Below are positions 6,485-14,735 of a stretch of 15,078 bases of DNA, piece after piece. This stretch comes from Verrucomicrobia bacterium UBA2970 (lineage in GTDB: Bacteria; Verrucomicrobiota; Verrucomicrobiia; Limisphaerales; AAA164-E04). Both the position numbers and the translations under genes were made by a program. Position 1 is the stretch's first letter; every line of letters begins with the position of its first letter. The stretch is from the NCBI GenBank assembly GCA_002348345.1, contig DEAY01000162.1:1-15078 (forward strand), given 5' to 3'. The notes under the pieces were generated by a model, which was given only the letters and a program-made list of their open reading frames with translations, had not been told where the DNA came from and searched no databases.

Positions 6485-7939
6485 ATGACGGATTCTGAAA
6501 AACATGGCAGTGTCGTTTATGAGTCGGTCAGCGACGACTATTTCAAGGAGCGGAAACTCAGAAAATTTGCCCGCGTCTTTCACCTCTGGGCCTTGGGCGT
6601 CGGAGCGGTGATCTCAGGAGATTTTTTTGGGTGGAATTTTGGTCTGGATGCAGGAGGCTTCGGAGGTCTCTTCATCGCCACGGTGATCATCACGGTGATG
6701 TACGCGGGACTTTGCTTCAGCATCGCGGAAATGACGGCTGCCCTTCCTCACACCGGCGGCGCCTACTCCTTCGCCCGGTCATCGATGGGACCCTGGGGAG
6801 GTTACGTAACCGGTTTGGCAGAGAACATGGAGTATATTCTCACTCCGGCGGTGATCGTGGTCGGCATTGGAGGCTACCTCGGGGCGATCTTCGAAACGCC
6901 CGAGTCCTGGCAACCATTTTGGTGGTTGATCGCCTACACCCTGTTCATCGGACTCAACATCTGGGGCGTCGAGATCTCCTTCCGATTCTCCGTCGTCATC
7001 ACCCTACTGGCACTCCTCATTCTGGGCGTCTTCTATCTCGGCGCTCTCAGCCACTTCGACCTGAATCACGCGCTGAACATCGAACCAGAAGCCGGGCGTT
7101 CCAAATGGCTTCCCCTCGGTGGGAAGGGCATTCTCGCGGCCCTTCCCTTCGCCATTTGGTTCTATCTCGCGATCGAACAGTTACCTCTTGCCGCAGAAGA
7201 ATCCCATGCGCCTCAAAAAGATCTTCCGCGCGGGATCGTGTTTGGCCTCCTCACCCTCATCCTTTGCGCCTTTCTAACGCTTTTTCTCAATGCCGGAATT
7301 GCCCCCGGCGCGGCCGGCATTGCGACCTCCGACGAGCCTCTCTTCGAAGCCTTCAAAACCATCTTCGGGGAGGGAATCGGCACCCGGTTCTTGGCGCTCG
7401 TCGCCGTCGCCGGCCTCATCGCCAGTTTTCACACCATCATCTATGCCTACGGCCGCCAGATTTATTCCCTCAGCCGGGCCGGATACTTCCCGCGTTGGCT
7501 CTCGCGAACGCACTCGAAACGCCAGACGCCCCATGTCGCCCTGGTGGCCGGGGGTGCCCTGGGTTTCCTGGTGGCGTTGGTCATTCACTTCTCGGGAGAC
7601 GAAAGCCCGGTGGGAGCCGCCCTGCTCAATATGGCGGTCTTCGGTGCCGTGATCGCCTACATCCTTCAGATGGCTTCCTTCATCCTGCTGCGCCTTCGCT
7701 TGCCAACGATCAATCGTCCCTATCGGAGTCCGATGGGGCTGACGGGGGCCACCCTTGCCCTGATGATTTCAGCCGTCACGCTGGTGGCGCTTTTCTGGGT
7801 GGACGATGTCTATCGAAAAGTCGTCATCGGCGCTGCCATTTGGTTTGCCCTCGGTCTCGTTTATTTTGCGCTCTACGGACGAAAACGGTTGGTCAAGGCC
7901 CCGGAAGAAAGCTTCGCCATCGAGGCCACACGCCGCTAA
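6485..7939 (+). CDS. eat: Ethanolamine permease-like APC transporter
   Basis: A 484-residue amino acid/polyamine/organocation superfamily transporter with about 12 hydrophobic helices. The segment 'ALGVGAVISGDFFGWNFGLDAGGFGG' (36-61) and the following 'AEMTAALPHTGGAYSFARSSMGPWGGYVTGLAENMEY' are close to the ethanolamine permease (Eat) group as I remember it. The short cytoplasmic N-terminus with 'YFKERKLRKF' also fits. It would import ethanolamine or a related amine or amino acid across the inner membrane by proton coupling. The ATG at 6485 has a GAGG about 10 nt upstream. It sits 85 nt behind the Nramp-like gene on the same strand. No eut catabolic genes are in view, so the substrate is less certain than the family. 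A cluster of inverted repeats follows the stop. Confidence 0.82.
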   Translation: MTDSEKHGSVVYESVSDDYFKERKLRKFARVFHLWALGVGAVISGDFFGWNFGLDAGGFGGLFIATVIITVMYAGLCFSIAEMTAALPHTGGAYSFARSSMGPWGGYVTGLAENMEYILTPAVIVVGIGGYLGAIFETPESWQPFWWLIAYTLFIGLNIWGVEISFRFSVVITLLALLILGVFYLGALSHFDLNHALNIEPEAGRSKWLPLGGKGILAALPFAIWFYLAIEQLPLAAEESHAPQKDLPRGIVFGLLTLILCAFLTLFLNAGIAPGAAGIATSDEPLFEAFKTIFGEGIGTRFLALVAVAGLIASFHTIIYAYGRQIYSLSRAGYFPRWLSRTHSKRQTPHVALVAGGALGFLVALVIHFSGDESPVGAALLNMAVFGAVIAYILQMASFILLRLRLPTINRPYRSPMGLTGATLALMISAVTLVALFWVDDVYRKVVIGAAIWFALGLVYFALYGRKRLVKAPEESFAIEATRR

Positions 7940-8141
7940 CAACCATCCACAAGGGAACGATACACTGACCAAAACACCCCGAACGGGGTTCCCTTGTCCC
8001 ATCCTCCCAGGGCTCTGCCACCAGGTCTGTCTGAAGACCCGCCGTCCACCGTTGGACCTAGGTCGCCACCCCCCCGGTTGCCTGGGTAAGCCGCCGCAAT
8101 GACACTTGTTTTTCGTCGCTTTTGAAGGTAGTCTCCTTCCC
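7940..8141 (+). other. Structured intergenic / leader region before the DUF1592 gene
   Basis: About 200 nt without a gene. It contains several inverted repeats. ACAAGGGAAC (7949-7958) pairs exactly with GTTCCCTTGT (7988-7997). Within that, ACCCC-GAAC-GGGGT (7976-7989) competes with it. GGTCT/AGACC (8024-8039) and GTCCA/TGGAC (8044-8057) follow. GAAGG (8124-8128), the only Shine-Dalgarno-like run before ATG 8142, can pair with CCTTC (8135-8139). The first structure could terminate the transporter transcript although no T-run follows; the later ones would lie in the leader of the next gene. It does not match any riboswitch I know. Confidence 0.4.
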
Positions 8142-10850
8142 ATGGCTGGGGCGACCAGAACGGCGCGAAGCAAATGGGCGGTCCCTGCCCCTTTCCGGTT
8201 CATCCTACTTCTGTGCTGGGTCAGCTCGACGCTCATGGGAAAGGGTGCCACCCCCTCGTTCCTGATGCGCTCCCCCGTTGCTAAGTTGGTCAAGGAATAC
8301 TGTCGGGATTGCCATCAACCTGAAAACCGAAAAGGGAAGATTGATCTCGAATCCCTCCTGACCTCGGAGCTCAGCACCCACTCCGAAACCTGGTCCAAGG
8401 TGGCAGCCATGTTGCGAGAACGAGAGATGCCACCTCCTGACGAACCGAACCTCGCCCGCCCGACGGAAGCAGACTATTTGAGCAGCCTCGACTGGCTGGA
8501 AACGGCCCTTCATCTATCGGCCTCCGAGGGCAATCTCCTCGACCACATTGACACGATACCAGCCCTGGTGGGGGAATACTGCCTCCAATGCCATAATCAG
8601 GAGGACCGGAAGGGGAGTCTGGACCTCGAAACCATTCAATCGGAGGAAATCGTTCGCCATCCTGAAATCTGGGAAAAAGTCGTCCGCCGCCTGGCCTCCC
8701 GACAGATGCCTCCGCCCAACCGAGCGCGCCCGTCGGAAGCCCTTTACGATCAGGTCCTGGCAGGCCTCACGGCGGCACTGGACCGGCGTGCCCTCCATCA
8801 GCCCCGTCCGGGACGGGGAGAGACCTTTCGTCGACTCAATCGCACCGAATATCAAAACGCCATTCGTGACCTGGTCGGCATCTCATTCGACGCCTCCACC
8901 CTACTCCCGAAGGACGAGGAAAGTTTTGGCTTTGACAACGTCACCGTCGGCACCCTCTCCCCGAGTCTTCTCGACCGGTATGTGACCGCGGCCCAGCGAA
9001 TCAGCCGATTGGCCGTCGGTCTCAAACGAGAAAAGCTTCAAGGGGATACCTTCCGCCTTCCTGCGGACTATACCCAGGAGAAACACATCCCGGGCCTTCC
9101 CCTGGGAACGCGCGGCGGGATCCTCATCAACTATACCTTCCCTCAAGATGGAACCTATGAAATCGTGGCCCGCCTGACACGTGACCGGAACGAGCATGTC
9201 GAGGGGCTCGGCGGCGTGCATGAGATGGACATCCTCGTCGACCGGAAGCTCATCCGACGATTCAAGGTCACACGCGAAAAGGGGCAAAGGCATAGTGAAG
9301 TCGACCAGCACCTTAAGGTCCGGGTCCCGGTCAAAGCCGGCCCCAAGACGGTGGGCGTGACCTTTGTGCAAAAGTCGGTTGCCCTCCTCGAGAATAAACG
9401 CCAACCCTTCGAGGCGAGCTTCAACCTTCACCGTCATCCCCGACGATCCCCAGCGATCTACCAGGTCTCCATCAACGGTCCCTACGACCCTCAGGGCGCC
9501 CAAGCGACCCCAAGCCGCTCAAAGATCTTTATCGCATTCCCCCAAACCAAAGCCGAGGAAGAGCCGGTGGCGCAAGAGATCCTGAGGCATCTGATGACGC
9601 GCGCCTTTCGCCGGGCGGTCCACGCCGAAGATCTTGAAGGCCCCATGGGCTTTTATCGAAAGGCCGCCGCCCAATCGGGATTTGAAGCCGGAATCGAACA
9701 CGCCCTGACATCGATCTTGGTGAGTCCAGAATTCCTCTTCCGCATCGAAAGAGATCCGGCCAATGGCGAGTCGGGCCAGGCTTACAGCATCAGCGACCTG
9801 GAGCTCGCCAATCGACTTTCCTTTTTCCTTTGGAGCAGTCTTCCCGACGAACGGCTTCTCGATGACGCGATCGCGGGAGAACTCGGCGATCCAGGGATCT
9901 TCGAGGGACACGTGGAGCGTCTCCTCAAGGATGAACGGGCTGCTAACCTGATCACCAATTTCGCCAATCAATGGCTTCACCTCCGAAACCTGAATTCAAT
10001 CACTCCCGATCTCCGCCTCTTTCCCGATTTCGACGACAATCTCAGACAAGCCTTCCGCGAGGAAACGGAACGCTTTCTCCTCAGCATTTTGCGGGAAGAC
10101 CAAAGCGTCCTCAACATGCTCCAATCAAACTACACTTACCTCAACGAACGACTGGCTCATCACTACGACATTCCGGGTGTCTACGGGAGCCGATTCCGCC
10201 GGGTCGAGCTGTCCCCGGAATCCCATCGAGGGGGCCTGTTGCGGCAGGGAAGCATTCTCACGGTGACCAGCTACGCCACCCGAACCTCTCCCGTGATTCG
10301 GGGCAATTGGATCCTCGACAATCTCATCGGCACCCCGCCGCCGCCCCCGCCCCCGGATGTCCCCACGCTGGAAGACAACCGGGTGGACGCCAACCTATCG
10401 ATGCGGGATCGTCTGGCGGCTCACCGCGACAATCCGGCCTGCGCCAGTTGTCACAATCTCATGGACCCCATTGGGTTCTCGCTCGAAAACTTTGATGCGG
10501 TGGGACGGTGGCGTGAATTTGAGAACGGGGCCTCGATCGATGTTGCCGGAGGATTGCCGGACGGCAATGTTTTCGCCGGAATCGACGCCCTCGAGGCCGG
10601 CCTGCTGGAGCGACCGGAATTGTTCGTTCACACACTGACCGAAAAATTGATGACCTTTGCCCTCGGTCGGGGCCTCGACTATAACGACGCTCCGGCCATT
10701 CGACGGATTGTCGCCGACGCCAAGGAGTCGGAATTTCGCTTTTCTTCCATCATTCTGGGGATTACAACCAGTGTACCCTTTCAAATGCGATCGGCCGCGA
10801 ACAATGCGGAGGCCATGAACGTTGACCCACTGAGCGAGCACGAATTATGA
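8142..10850 (+). CDS. Exported DUF1587/1592/1595/1588/1585 protein with three CxxCH motifs
   Basis: A 902-residue protein of the 'planctomycete cytochrome' type. A basic N-terminus and a hydrophobic segment (18-32) form a Sec signal. Two cytochrome c-like units follow: CRDCH (54-58) with a possible distal Met in MPPP (96), and CLQCH (147-151) with MPPP (189). Then come DUF1587 (FRRLNRTEYQNAIRDLVG, from 229), a beta-rich, carbohydrate-binding-like middle section, DUF1595 (LMTRAFRRAV...SPEFLFR), DUF1592 (LANRLSFFLWSSLPD), DUF1588 with 'GTPPPPPPPDVP' and CASCHNLMDPIGF (third CxxCH, 767-771), and DUF1585 at the C-terminus. ATG 8142 is preferred to the TTG at 8106, which would spoil the signal peptide. 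The stop overlaps the DUF1552 start (ATGA), so the two are translationally coupled. The molecular function of this family is not established; periplasmic redox chemistry is inferred from the haem motifs. Confidence 0.92.
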   Translation: MAGATRTARSKWAVPAPFRFILLLCWVSSTLMGKGATPSFLMRSPVAKLVKEYCRDCHQPENRKGKIDLESLLTSELSTHSETWSKVAAMLREREMPPPDEPNLARPTEADYLSSLDWLETALHLSASEGNLLDHIDTIPALVGEYCLQCHNQEDRKGSLDLETIQSEEIVRHPEIWEKVVRRLASRQMPPPNRARPSEALYDQVLAGLTAALDRRALHQPRPGRGETFRRLNRTEYQNAIRDLVGISFDASTLLPKDEESFGFDNVTVGTLSPSLLDRYVTAAQRISRLAVGLKREKLQGDTFRLPADYTQEKHIPGLPLGTRGGILINYTFPQDGTYEIVARLTRDRNEHVEGLGGVHEMDILVDRKLIRRFKVTREKGQRHSEVDQHLKVRVPVKAGPKTVGVTFVQKSVALLENKRQPFEASFNLHRHPRRSPAIYQVSINGPYDPQGAQATPSRSKIFIAFPQTKAEEEPVAQEILRHLMTRAFRRAVHAEDLEGPMGFYRKAAAQSGFEAGIEHALTSILVSPEFLFRIERDPANGESGQAYSISDLELANRLSFFLWSSLPDERLLDDAIAGELGDPGIFEGHVERLLKDERAANLITNFANQWLHLRNLNSITPDLRLFPDFDDNLRQAFREETERFLLSILREDQSVLNMLQSNYTYLNERLAHHYDIPGVYGSRFRRVELSPESHRGGLLRQGSILTVTSYATRTSPVIRGNWILDNLIGTPPPPPPPDVPTLEDNRVDANLSMRDRLAAHRDNPACASCHNLMDPIGFSLENFDAVGRWREFENGASIDVAGGLPDGNVFAGIDALEAGLLERPELFVHTLTEKLMTFALGRGLDYNDAPAIRRIVADAKESEFRFSSIILGITTSVPFQMRSAANNAEAMNVDPLSEHEL

Positions 10851-12193
10851 GATTCATCACCCGCAAATCATTGCCGCGCCGCACCTTTCTCAAGGGGGTT
10901 GGGGCATCCTTGGCCCTCCCTTTGCTGGATGCCATGGTACCCGCCGCCACCGCCGCCCGTCGGGTATCCGCATTAAACGCTCGCCGCCTAAGCTATGTGT
11001 TCATGCCCATGGGATGTGATGAATCCCGCTGGACGCCTCGTTCCGAGGCAACCCTCGACCTGTTGTCCCCCATCCTTGATTCGCTGGCACCGGTCAAACA
11101 AAACCTCACGGTGCTCACCAACATGGAATTACGTCCGGCCTACCCCGGTTCTCACGCGACCTCCAATTCTTCTTTCCTCAGCGCTGCGAAAGCAAAGGTC
11201 ACGGAAAGCACTGACTACTACCTGGGAACGACCGCCGATCAAGTCGCGGCCCAGGAAATCGGCCACCACACCCAACTTCCCTCCCTAGAACTGGCCATGG
11301 ACCTCATGCAAACGGTGGGACAATGCGACAATGGTTACGCCTGCGTCTACCAGAACAACCTCTCTTGGTCGACTCCGACCACCCCGTTACCGGCGGAGGC
11401 TCATCCTCGGATCGTCTTCGAGAATCTCTTTGGGGAGGGAGGAACCCCCGCGGAAAGACGGGCAGCCCTCAAGGAACGGGCGAGCCTCCTGGATGGCATC
11501 GCGGAGGATATGCGCCGTCTGAGTCGAGGTCTTGGTGCCAAGGACCGGGCCCGCGTTTCGGATTACCTCGACTCGATTCGAGAAGTCGAACGGCGGATCA
11601 AAAAGGCGGAACTTGATGCCAAGGACGATCCCCTGCCCGACCTCGACCGTCCCATGGGTGTGCCGGCAGCCTATGCCGACCACGCTCGCTTGATGTTTGA
11701 TCTTCAGCGACTCGCGTTTCAGGGCGACATCACTCGAATCATCACCTTTCAGATTGCGCGAGAAACGAGTAACCGAACCTACCCTGAAATCGGCGTTCCC
11801 GATCCTCACCATCCCCTCTCCCATCACGGGGACGACCCCGACAAGATCGCCAGAATGGCCAAGATTAATACCTTGCACGTTTCGCTCTTCGCCGAGCACC
11901 TCGAACAGATGCAGAACACCCCTGAAGGCGACGGCTCACTCCTTGATCATACGCTGCTCCTCTACGGCAGCGGGATTGGCAATCCCAACGTTCACAATCA
12001 CACGAACCTTCCGATCCTGGTCGCGGGCGGAGCCGCCGATGGCATGAAAGGCAACCGCCACATCCGCTACCACAAACCGACGCCGCTGGCCAATCTCCAC
12101 CTCACCCTCCTGGACAAGATGGGGGTGAAACGAGAACGCTTTGGCGATAGCAATGGAATGATCAGCGACTTGTTCGAACCCCTTTCGATCTGA
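10847..12193 (+). CDS. DUF1552 protein with Tat signal
   Basis: A 448-residue member of the DUF1552 family. The N-terminus carries a twin-arginine motif, RRTFLKG (11-17), followed by a mildly hydrophobic stretch (VGASLALPLLDAMVPAATA) and a likely cleavage site after it, so the protein is probably exported folded. Conserved-looking blocks include 'FMPMGCDESRWTP', 'PGSHATSNSSFLSAAK', 'RRIKKAE', 'ITFQIARETSNRTYPEIGVPDPHHPLSHHGDD' and 'LLYGSGIGNPNVHNHTNLPILVAGG'. The last block resembles the His-rich motif of DUF1501 proteins, which are thought to be related to the alkaline phosphatase/sulfatase fold; that relation is from memory. The ATG overlaps the previous stop by 4 nt. Genes of this family usually sit beside a DUF1592 gene, as here. 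Function is unknown; the many His and Asp residues suggest a metal-dependent enzyme. Confidence 0.92.
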   Translation: MRFITRKSLPRRTFLKGVGASLALPLLDAMVPAATAARRVSALNARRLSYVFMPMGCDESRWTPRSEATLDLLSPILDSLAPVKQNLTVLTNMELRPAYPGSHATSNSSFLSAAKAKVTESTDYYLGTTADQVAAQEIGHHTQLPSLELAMDLMQTVGQCDNGYACVYQNNLSWSTPTTPLPAEAHPRIVFENLFGEGGTPAERRAALKERASLLDGIAEDMRRLSRGLGAKDRARVSDYLDSIREVERRIKKAELDAKDDPLPDLDRPMGVPAAYADHARLMFDLQRLAFQGDITRIITFQIARETSNRTYPEIGVPDPHHPLSHHGDDPDKIARMAKINTLHVSLFAEHLEQMQNTPEGDGSLLDHTLLLYGSGIGNPNVHNHTNLPILVAGGAADGMKGNRHIRYHKPTPLANLHLTLLDKMGVKRERFGDSNGMISDLFEPLSI

Positions 12194-12207
12194 ACGCTCT
12201 TAAACCA

Positions 12208-13716
12208 GTGAAACGACGCTCCTGGCGCACTCGGCATCCGGCAGGTCGATGGTGGCTGCTCGCAGTAGGTCTCCTCTCCGCCCTCCTTGGACAGGCCGAG
12301 GAGGCCCCTCTTGCCGATCGGATCGAAGCGCAAGAATATCCCCAAGCCCTCGCGCTGCTCGAAAGCGAAATCAACATCAACGGCCAACAGGTCGATGGCA
12401 TGAGCGCCTTGCATTGGGCCGTCTACTACAATCAGACGGCTCTCGCCCTTCGCCTCATTGAGCGGGGCGCGGATGCCACGCTCACCAATCGATACGGTAT
12501 CGCCCCCCTGACGCTGGGTTGCATGAATGGCAATGGAAACATCGTCAAAGCCTTGCTGGTAGCTGGTGCCGATCCCAACACCTCCCTCAACGGCGGCGAG
12601 ACTGTCCTCATGACGGCCGCCCGAACAGGCGATGCCTCGGCCGTCAATCACCTCATCGCCGCGGGCGCCGACCTCGATGCAAAAGAACGGAACGGCCAGA
12701 CAGCTGCGATGTGGGCCGCTGCCCAGGGAAACCTCAACGTGGTCGAGCTCCTCCTCTCAGCGGGTGCCGAATTTGACAATCAGTTGAAGAAATCCGGATT
12801 CAATCCGTTCTTTTTCTCCATTCGCGAGGGAAGAGCGGAGATCGTCCGACGCCTCCTCGCTGCAGGAAGTGACGTTAACTCCATCATGCGCCCGGACAAT
12901 CCGAAAGGGAAGCTTCCGCTCCGGGGAACCACCCCCCTTCTTCTGGCGGTTGAAAACGGCCACTATGATCTTGCCGTTGAACTCCTCGAGGCCGGGGCGG
13001 ATCCCAACGATAACCGAAGCGGTTACACCGTCCTTCACGCGCTGACTTGGATCCGCAAGCCCGATATCGGGGAATCTTCCGCCGGAGCGCCTCGACCACA
13101 GGGTTCCGGGCGCCGAAATAGCGAGCAATTTGTTCGCGAATTGGTGAGGCACGGAGCCAACGTTAACGCCCCACTGACACGGGGGCGACGGGCGGGTCGG
13201 GGACGGGTGAGTGCTGTTGGAGCCACCCCCTTCTTCATGGCCGCCGACCGGGCCGATCTCGCCTACATGAAACTCTTGGTCGAGCTGGGCGCGGATCCCT
13301 TCATTCCTAACGAAGACGGCACCACGGCCCTGATGGTCGCCGCCGGAATAGGCAGTACCGCCCCCGAAGAGGAGGCGGGCTCTGAATCAGAGTGTCTGCT
13401 GGCCGTCCAATACCTGGTATCAATGGGAGCCGAAATCAATACCGTGGATGCCAACGGTGAAACGGCAATGCACGGTGCCGCTTATAAGAATCTGCCCACG
13501 ATGGTCCACTACCTTAACGAAAGGGGGGCGGATATCGCGCTTTGGAACACCAAGAACAAGCTGGGTTGGACACCGCTTCTGATCGCCGAGGGATACCGTC
13601 CCGGCAACTTTAAACCGTCCTTCGTCACGGCAGATGCCATCACCGGAGTGATGCGCTCCCACGGTGTCGAACCGCCAAAAGGCCCCAAACCCAAGCATAC
13701 CAATTACGCCAACTGA
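12208..13716 (+). CDS. Exported ankyrin-repeat protein
   Basis: A 502-residue protein made almost wholly of ankyrin repeats. It starts with GTG at 12208, 14 nt after the DUF1552 stop. A basic N-terminus (KRRSWRTRHPAGR) and the hydrophobic WWLLAVGLLSALL give a Sec signal with likely cleavage after GQA. I count about ten repeats of the form G-x-T/S-A-L-x-x-A-x-x-x-G...LL-x-x-G-A-D-x-N, beginning at 'DGMSALHWAVYYN' and ending at 'LGWTPLLIAEGYR'. The repeat around 'YTVLHALTWIRKPDIG' is interrupted by a longer loop (Gly/Arg/Pro-rich), followed by 'RRAGRGRVSAVGATPFFMAA'. This interrupted architecture, placed behind DUF1592 and DUF1552 genes, recurs in other genomes as I recall. A binding or scaffold role in the periplasm is inferred. 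No clear Shine-Dalgarno precedes the GTG; translation may depend on coupling to the upstream gene. Confidence 0.92.
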   Translation: MKRRSWRTRHPAGRWWLLAVGLLSALLGQAEEAPLADRIEAQEYPQALALLESEININGQQVDGMSALHWAVYYNQTALALRLIERGADATLTNRYGIAPLTLGCMNGNGNIVKALLVAGADPNTSLNGGETVLMTAARTGDASAVNHLIAAGADLDAKERNGQTAAMWAAAQGNLNVVELLLSAGAEFDNQLKKSGFNPFFFSIREGRAEIVRRLLAAGSDVNSIMRPDNPKGKLPLRGTTPLLLAVENGHYDLAVELLEAGADPNDNRSGYTVLHALTWIRKPDIGESSAGAPRPQGSGRRNSEQFVRELVRHGANVNAPLTRGRRAGRGRVSAVGATPFFMAADRADLAYMKLLVELGADPFIPNEDGTTALMVAAGIGSTAPEEEAGSESECLLAVQYLVSMGAEINTVDANGETAMHGAAYKNLPTMVHYLNERGADIALWNTKNKLGWTPLLIAEGYRPGNFKPSFVTADAITGVMRSHGVEPPKGPKPKHTNYAN

Positions 13717-13719
13717 ACC

Positions 13720-13737
13720 CCGTTGCATTCCACGGAG
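13720..13737 (+). repeat. Near copy of the palindrome half at 3640-3660
   Basis: CCGTTGCATTCCACGGAG here matches CCGTTGCACTCCTCGGAG (3643-3660) at 16 of 18 positions. Only the left arm and centre are present; the expected right arm (GCAACGGCT) is replaced by AAGATTGCCT. It lies in the short gap between the ankyrin and hydrolase genes. It may be a decayed copy of a dispersed repeat or a coincidence. Confidence 0.35.
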
Positions 13738-13780
13738 AAGATTGCCTCGGATTGAGCCCCTCCCGAATCCTACCCTTTTG

Positions 13781-14680
13781 ATGATGCTGTCCCGGACGAT
13801 GTCACCGATATTAGCCGCTTTCGTTTCAATCCTGTTGACGGCGGGATGTCGGCACCAAAACCTAATTTCTCACCGTCCGACCCTCCCCGTCCAAGAACAC
13901 GTTGAACGGATGAAGCGTGAGGTCGCCGGACACCAATTGGCCTACCTCCATCATTCACCAACGGGGCAACGGCCCGAAATGGGATGGCCCCTCCTTCTAT
14001 TCCTCCATGGCTATGGCGAATGCGGGAACGACCTTCAGAAGGTCAAGAAACACGGACCTCCCAAACTCATTCAACAGATCCCCCCCCTTCAAGGGTGTGT
14101 CGTCATTTCACCGCAATGTCCGTCCGATAGCTGGTGGCGAGTGGAGGCACTGCACGCCCTCGTGGAGGAAGTGATCAGCGGTCGGGGTGATATTGATCGA
14201 AACCGACTGTATGTGACGGGTCTCAGCATGGGAGGATACGGAATCTGGAGCTTTCTCTCCCATCATCCCGACTATTTCGCCGCCGCCATCCCGATCTGCG
14301 GCGGGGGGGATCCTTTCCGGCTTCCCGCCAATCGGCCCCCTGAGAAGACCGGGATCACCAACGAGTTTCTGCCCGAAGGACTTCGACAAGCAGCCGAAGT
14401 GGCCATCTGGACCTTCCACGGAAGCAAGGACGCGTCGGTGCCTCCATTGGAATCTGAGAGAATGATTCAGTTACTTCGCGAGGCCGGCAACCCTCAGACC
14501 CGCCTCACCGTTTATCCAGGGCTAGGCCACGTCGGCGCATGGGAGCGCGCCTACCTCGATCCCATGGTGTGGGAATGGCTCTTTCGTCAATCAAAACAAA
14601 CAGGGGATGACGCCGATGGGGTTTCCTCATCGCTCCCTGATCGACCGGCAACCAGCATTCCACTCCATAGAGGGCCTTGA
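13781..14680 (+). CDS. Lipoprotein alpha/beta hydrolase (predicted peptidase/esterase, COG4099-like)
   Basis: A 299-residue serine hydrolase. The N-terminus has a lipoprotein signal with lipobox LTAGC (Cys23), so it should be anchored to a membrane. The oxyanion-type motif HGYGECG is at 76-82, 'VVISPQCPSDSWW' near 107-119, and the nucleophile elbow GLSMGG at 147-152 with Ser149. Asp217 in HGSKDASVP and His250 in PGLGHVGAW complete a likely triad. The order and spacing match the 'predicted peptidase' / phospholipase-carboxylesterase group, which includes feruloyl- and acetyl-esterase relatives; the true substrate is unknown. Start options are ATG 13781, 13784 and 13799, none with a strong ribosome site. 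An upstream in-frame GTG at 13664 would overlap the ankyrin gene by 53 nt and bury the lipobox deep in the protein, so it is rejected. The gap from the ankyrin stop is 64 nt. Confidence 0.88.
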   Translation: MMLSRTMSPILAAFVSILLTAGCRHQNLISHRPTLPVQEHVERMKREVAGHQLAYLHHSPTGQRPEMGWPLLLFLHGYGECGNDLQKVKKHGPPKLIQQIPPLQGCVVISPQCPSDSWWRVEALHALVEEVISGRGDIDRNRLYVTGLSMGGYGIWSFLSHHPDYFAAAIPICGGGDPFRLPANRPPEKTGITNEFLPEGLRQAAEVAIWTFHGSKDASVPPLESERMIQLLREAGNPQTRLTVYPGLGHVGAWERAYLDPMVWEWLFRQSKQTGDDADGVSSSLPDRPATSIPLHRGP

Positions 14681-14735
14681 GTTGCAAAGATACCCCGGCC
14701 TCCCCTCGGAGCAAACGCGGTAAAGCCCTTTGGAG

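Noticed and set aside
5193..6488. Long open frame (431 codons) overlapping the Nramp-like gene in another frame
   Set aside because: It is rich in Arg/Pro/His, as expected from an out-of-frame reading of GC-biased coding DNA, and lies wholly over a recognisable gene.
6631..7968. Long open frame (445 codons) over the ethanolamine permease-like gene
   Set aside because: Same reason: Arg/His/Pro-rich composition, no family resemblance, and full overlap with a well-supported gene.
10336..10365. Polyproline run in the DUF1592 protein as an unusual repeat
   Set aside because: 'GTPPPPPPPDVP' is a normal feature of DUF1588-type domains as I remember the family.
13664..13780. GTG start at 13664 for the lipoprotein hydrolase
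   Set aside because: It overlaps the ankyrin gene by 53 nt and would move the lipobox about 60 residues from the N-terminus, which is not workable for a lipoprotein signal.
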